NCBI GenBank assembly: GCA_028687435.1
Contig: JAQUAF010000003.1
Coordinates: 117,112-181,111 of the forward strand
Source of the DNA: Verrucomicrobiia bacterium
GTDB taxonomy: Bacteria; Verrucomicrobiota; Verrucomicrobiia; JABWAM01
Reading direction: 5' to 3'
DNA: 64,000 nucleotides
Part shown: positions 61,413-64,000 of the stretch, piece after piece
Numbering within the stretch: position 1 is the stretch's first letter
Layout: each line of letters opens with the position of its first letter
Program-made: the position numbers and the translations under genes
The notes under the pieces: generated by a model
What the model was told of the DNA's origin: nothing
Seen by the model: only the letters and a program-made list of their open reading frames with translations
Database searches by the model: none

Positions 61413-62756
61413 ATGAAACGTTATCCTTATTCAAACAGGCTTCCTATAACGAAGACAACCGATGTGTTGGTGGTGGGAGGGGGTCCAGCGGGTTTTGCCG
61501 CAGCCATTTCCGCCAGCCGGATGGGAGCAAAGACGCTTTTGGTGGAGCGGTTCAATTGTCTGGGGGGGGCGGGCACGTTGGGGTTGGTGGGGCCATTCAT
61601 GCCGGCCGAAGGGATGCAGGCGGGTATTTGCGGCGAGTTGGTGGAGCGATTGAAGAAACTGAGGGCGGTGAAACCAAGCTGGTTCTACAAGAAGTTCTAC
61701 AAAACCCCGAGTTGTTTTGACGCGGAAATCAGCAAGTGTGTCATCCAATCCCTTTGCGAAGAGGCGGGGGTGGAAATTCTTTACAATACCGTCCTTGCCG
61801 ATGTGGTGATGAAAAATGGCGGTGTATCCGGGGTGGTGGTGGTCAATAAGGGGGGATTGTCGATGATCGAAGCCAGGGTGGTGGTCGATGCCACCGGCGA
61901 TGGCGATGTGGCGTTTTTTGCGGGCGCCGAATTTGAAAAAGGCAACGCAACCGGACGCTGTCAGCCGACCAATCTTATGTTCAATCTGGGGGGATTGAAG
62001 AAAACAAAATTAAGCGCCGCCAAAGTTGGGATGATTGTGTGTCGCATGAAGGAGGCGGTCAGAAAGGGACAACTGCATTTGCCGAAGCACATTCATGAAG
62101 AAAATATCTGGAATTGGACCAATTTTATCGGCGAGGGAAGCACCATTCGCGAGGATGAGACGACCATCAATATTGACATGACCTCCGGCATCGACGGAAC
62201 CGATCCGGAAGCCTTGAGCCGGGCCGAGGTGGAGGGGCGGCGGATTGCGTTGGAACTCCTGGAGTTTTTCCGGAAAAACGTGCCGGGCGCGCGTCATGCC
62301 TATCTGGCCAAAACCGCGTCGCTCTATGGCGTTCGCGAAACCCGCAGGATCAAGGGACAACATGATCTGACCCGCGAGGAAGTGCTTGCCGGAAGGAAAT
62401 TTGAAGACGGCATTTGCAAGGCGTCGTTCAATATCGACATTCACGGGGAGAATGAAAAGAAGGTGAAGAAGGAGAAATGGGAACTGACCCGGTGCGTGCC
62501 CTTTGGCGACTGGTATGAGATTCCCTATCGCTGCCTGGTGCCGCGAAAAGTGGACCGTCTGTTGGTGGCCGGCCGCTGCATTTCCGCGGACCGTTCCGCG
62601 CAGGGCTCCCTGCGGATCCAGCCCACCTGCATGGGAACCGGCCAGGCCGCGGGCGTTGCGGCTGCCTTGGCGGTCAAACGGAACCTCAAGGTCCGGAATA
62701 TCGATGGCGCGGAAGTCCGGCGCATCCTGCGCAAGAAGCTGAATGTGGATATCTGA
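61413..62756 (+). CDS. FAD-dependent oxidoreductase, copy B (intact)
   Basis: 447 residues. FAD-binding Rossmann motif [20 protein letters not shown] (about 17-36) with the ribose-binding acid in LLVERFN, then [20 protein letters not shown]. The second dinucleotide region is ARVVVDATGDGDVAFFAGAEFEKGN, with the conserved V-D-A-T-G-D-G-D. The C-terminus RLLVAGRCISADRSAQGSLRIQPTCMGTGQAAGVAAALA is the FAD_oxidored (PF12831) ending. Cytoplasmic. The substrate is unknown; the family is often near sugar-degradation genes in PVC and Bacteroidota genomes. Confidence 0.92.
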   Translation: MKRYPYSNRLPITKTTDVLVVGGGPAGFAAAISASRMGAKTLLVERFNCLGGAGTLGLVGPFMPAEGMQAGICGELVERLKKLRAVKPSWFYKKFYKTPSCFDAEISKCVIQSLCEEAGVEILYNTVLADVVMKNGGVSGVVVVNKGGLSMIEARVVVDATGDGDVAFFAGAEFEKGNATGRCQPTNLMFNLGGLKKTKLSAAKVGMIVCRMKEAVRKGQLHLPKHIHEENIWNWTNFIGEGSTIREDETTINIDMTSGIDGTDPEALSRAEVEGRRIALELLEFFRKNVPGARHAYLAKTASLYGVRETRRIKGQHDLTREEVLAGRKFEDGICKASFNIDIHGENEKKVKKEKWELTRCVPFGDWYEIPYRCLVPRKVDRLLVAGRCISADRSAQGSLRIQPTCMGTGQAAGVAAALAVKRNLKVRNIDGAEVRRILRKKLNVDI

Positions 62757-62826
62757 CCGCTCTTGATCAAGGCCTTCCAGGAGGTCAAAAAAGCCCGGCG
62801 CTTCGAGCACAGATCATGTCTCACAC

Positions 62827-63864
62827 CTACCGTCTGGAAGAAGCTGATTTTTTCAGCATGATGTCAATGCCTATAATGGCATTGCCTTGGCTGGAAGGCG
62901 GGACAATATTTTTTTTCTCCTCAAATGTCCGCCCTTCTTTGGCTCGTTTTTGCATTTTGATGAGAATCTGCAAATATCGTCGCGATGGCTTTAGCAGTTG
63001 TTCTGTTACAAGAGGAATTTTGAGGACATTTGTTTTATCCTGAACATAACCGGTGGCCTCGGTATGCGCCTCAACATAAAAACCCATTTCCTTGGAATCG
63101 CCTTTTATCAAATAACCGGCAATCCTGATGATATCGGGTGGAATTAGCCCTTTTAACTCATAAAAACCATTAACATCGGAAACCGCAAAACGCGTTTGAT
63201 AAAGCTTTTCGACATCGGATGAATCAGGGATGGACAAATGTCTCCCGGTCACTTTTGCGTCCGCAACAGGTTGTCCATGGGCATCCGTAATCCGCCCCTT
63301 TACAGTGATGAGGTCAGAGCGAACACTCAGCTTTAATGCCAATTTGTTCTGGAGCAGTTCGAACTCCATGGGTTTTTCCGCCGTTACACGCTTTTCTTTT
63401 ACTCCAGACGTTGAGGGAACAGAGCCAGCGAACACCGTATAACGTCCCTTGTGCAAACCGGTAAACTTGAAGGCCCCCTGCGAGTCAGTAAAAACTGTTT
63501 TGACTTGCGAATCCCCTTTGACGGTGACAACGATTTTTGGAGCAGGGGATTCTTCAAACATGCACTTTAAAATTTTTTCAAACTCAACGTCAGATTTTCC
63601 CGTGGATGCGCATTCTTCCAGCTTGTCGAGCAGTTGTGAAGAGTAGTTTGGAGTCTTGTCCATGACAACGCCGCCAATTTCAAAGACATTTGATGTGCTT
63701 TCTGAAATGGCAATGGGGGGCTTCCCCCCCAAAATGTTTTCTCCGCATATGGAGATGGCGCAGCATAGACTGAGAAAAAATTGAAAAATAAAAATGAACC
63801 CCTTGCGGGATGTAAAGCTTAATTCAATGTTTAGGAATTTCAAAGTTTTGATGCCCCTGGCCAA
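62827..63864 (-). CDS. Secreted carboxypeptidase-regulatory-like (Ig-fold) protein
   Basis: 345 residues. A hydrophobic segment (KGFIFIFQFFLSLCCAISICG, about 21-41) looks like a signal peptide with a long n-region. Two CarboxypepD_reg-like repeats: KIVVTVKGDSQVKTVFTDSQGAFKFTGLHKGRYTVFAGS (about 108-147) and LITVKGRITDAHGQPVADAKVTGRH with SDVNGFYELKGLIP (about 185-240). Such domains are often structural or binding modules. No catalytic motif seen. Convergent with the FAD oxidoreductase; not obviously part of a cassette. Confidence 0.75.
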   Translation of the reverse strand: MARGIKTLKFLNIELSFTSRKGFIFIFQFFLSLCCAISICGENILGGKPPIAISESTSNVFEIGGVVMDKTPNYSSQLLDKLEECASTGKSDVEFEKILKCMFEESPAPKIVVTVKGDSQVKTVFTDSQGAFKFTGLHKGRYTVFAGSVPSTSGVKEKRVTAEKPMEFELLQNKLALKLSVRSDLITVKGRITDAHGQPVADAKVTGRHLSIPDSSDVEKLYQTRFAVSDVNGFYELKGLIPPDIIRIAGYLIKGDSKEMGFYVEAHTEATGYVQDKTNVLKIPLVTEQLLKPSRRYLQILIKMQKRAKEGRTFEEKKNIVPPSSQGNAIIGIDIMLKKSASSRR

Positions 63865-63917
63865 GTTGACCTTCCCAACCCCTCCTTGTCAAGCTGAGGA
63901 TTGCCCGCAGATTATTC

Positions 63918-63946
63918 TGGACACCATTTTTCTGTTCACGTAATCT
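63918..63946 (+). promoter_or_regulatory. Possible promoter at the right edge
   Basis: TGGACA, 17-bp spacer, TAATCT, followed 6 bp later by ATG 63953. Matches the sigma70 layout. Confidence 0.35.
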
Positions 63947-63952
63947 GGCCGC

Positions 63953-64000
63953 ATGCATTCCATTAACGGACGAATATTTTCCGAGGAGATTCTTAACCGG
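63953..64000 (+). CDS. Start of an unidentified gene, cut by the window edge
   Basis: Sixteen codons from ATG 63953 read MHSINGRIFSEEILNR and are open at the edge. The start vaguely resembles DUF4338/IS-type proteins, but this is too short to support a call. Confidence 0.3.
   Translation, partial: MHSINGRIFSEEILNR

Noticed and set aside
1..64000. CRISPR arrays, tRNA and rRNA genes
   Set aside because: I looked for regularly spaced repeats, CCA-like tRNA ends and rRNA-like blocks and saw none; small or divergent RNAs could be missed without a covariance search.

Overview
The window looks like part of a bacterial chromosome from the PVC group, most likely Lentisphaerota or Verrucomicrobiota. 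The grounds are five intact type-II-secretion-like pseudopilins of the class with an N-terminal FTLVELL helix and a C-terminal H-x9-DG signature, many very large secreted glycosidase-like proteins with DUF4091/GH123-like, DUF4838, GH130, GH20-like and CBM9 architecture, and many one-off transcription regulators. Phylum is inferred from gene content. No rRNA, tRNA or CRISPR array was recognised.

Layout. Positions 1-7428 are ordinary: the 3' end of a rhamnulokinase-like FGGY kinase, a GNAT-like acyltransferase, a DsrE-like protein, two secreted small proteins (one DUF1573) and uvrA. From about 7.5 kb to 63 kb the window is a carbohydrate-degradation region. It is built from repeated cassettes that combine a transcription regulator (AraC, LacI or GntR), a pseudopilin and one or more giant exported enzymes: AraC/DUF4091/pseudopilin (7.9-12.9 kb); LacI/pseudopilin/DUF4091/MFS transporter (13.9-21.1 kb); a LacI-pseudopilin fusion/DUF4091/metallophosphoesterase (21.4-27.6 kb); GntR/GH130/pseudopilin/GH42-like/GH20-like (27.8-35.8 kb); pseudopilin/DUF4838/CBM/large hydrolase (35.9-43.0 kb); GntR/CBM9/degenerate pseudopilin/three large hydrolases/serine hydrolase/sodium-solute symporter (45.4-59.6 kb). 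An amidohydrolase plus FAD-oxidoreductase divergent pair is present twice (43-45.4 kb and 60.3-62.8 kb).

How it may work together. The exported enzymes and binding modules would attack a complex, probably amino-sugar- or deoxy-sugar-containing glycan outside the cytoplasm. The MFS and SSS transporters would import products, and the oxidoreductase/amidohydrolase pairs would act on sugars or sugar acids inside. The role of the pseudopilins is unknown; their constant linkage to a regulator and an exported enzyme is the main biological puzzle here.

The most striking single object is the LacI-family repressor continuous in frame with a complete pseudopilin (21402-23150), with a perfect palindromic LacI-type operator ending one base before its start codon. 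The region is also full of genome-rearrangement scars: four MITE-like elements or IS relics with clear terminal inverted repeats (one sitting in frame inside a prepilin leader), a copied 3' end of the GH130 gene, decayed copies of GntR and pseudopilin genes, a homopolymer frameshift in one of two duplicated oxidoreductases, and a possible -1 frameshift at a canonical slippery heptamer in the GH20-like gene.
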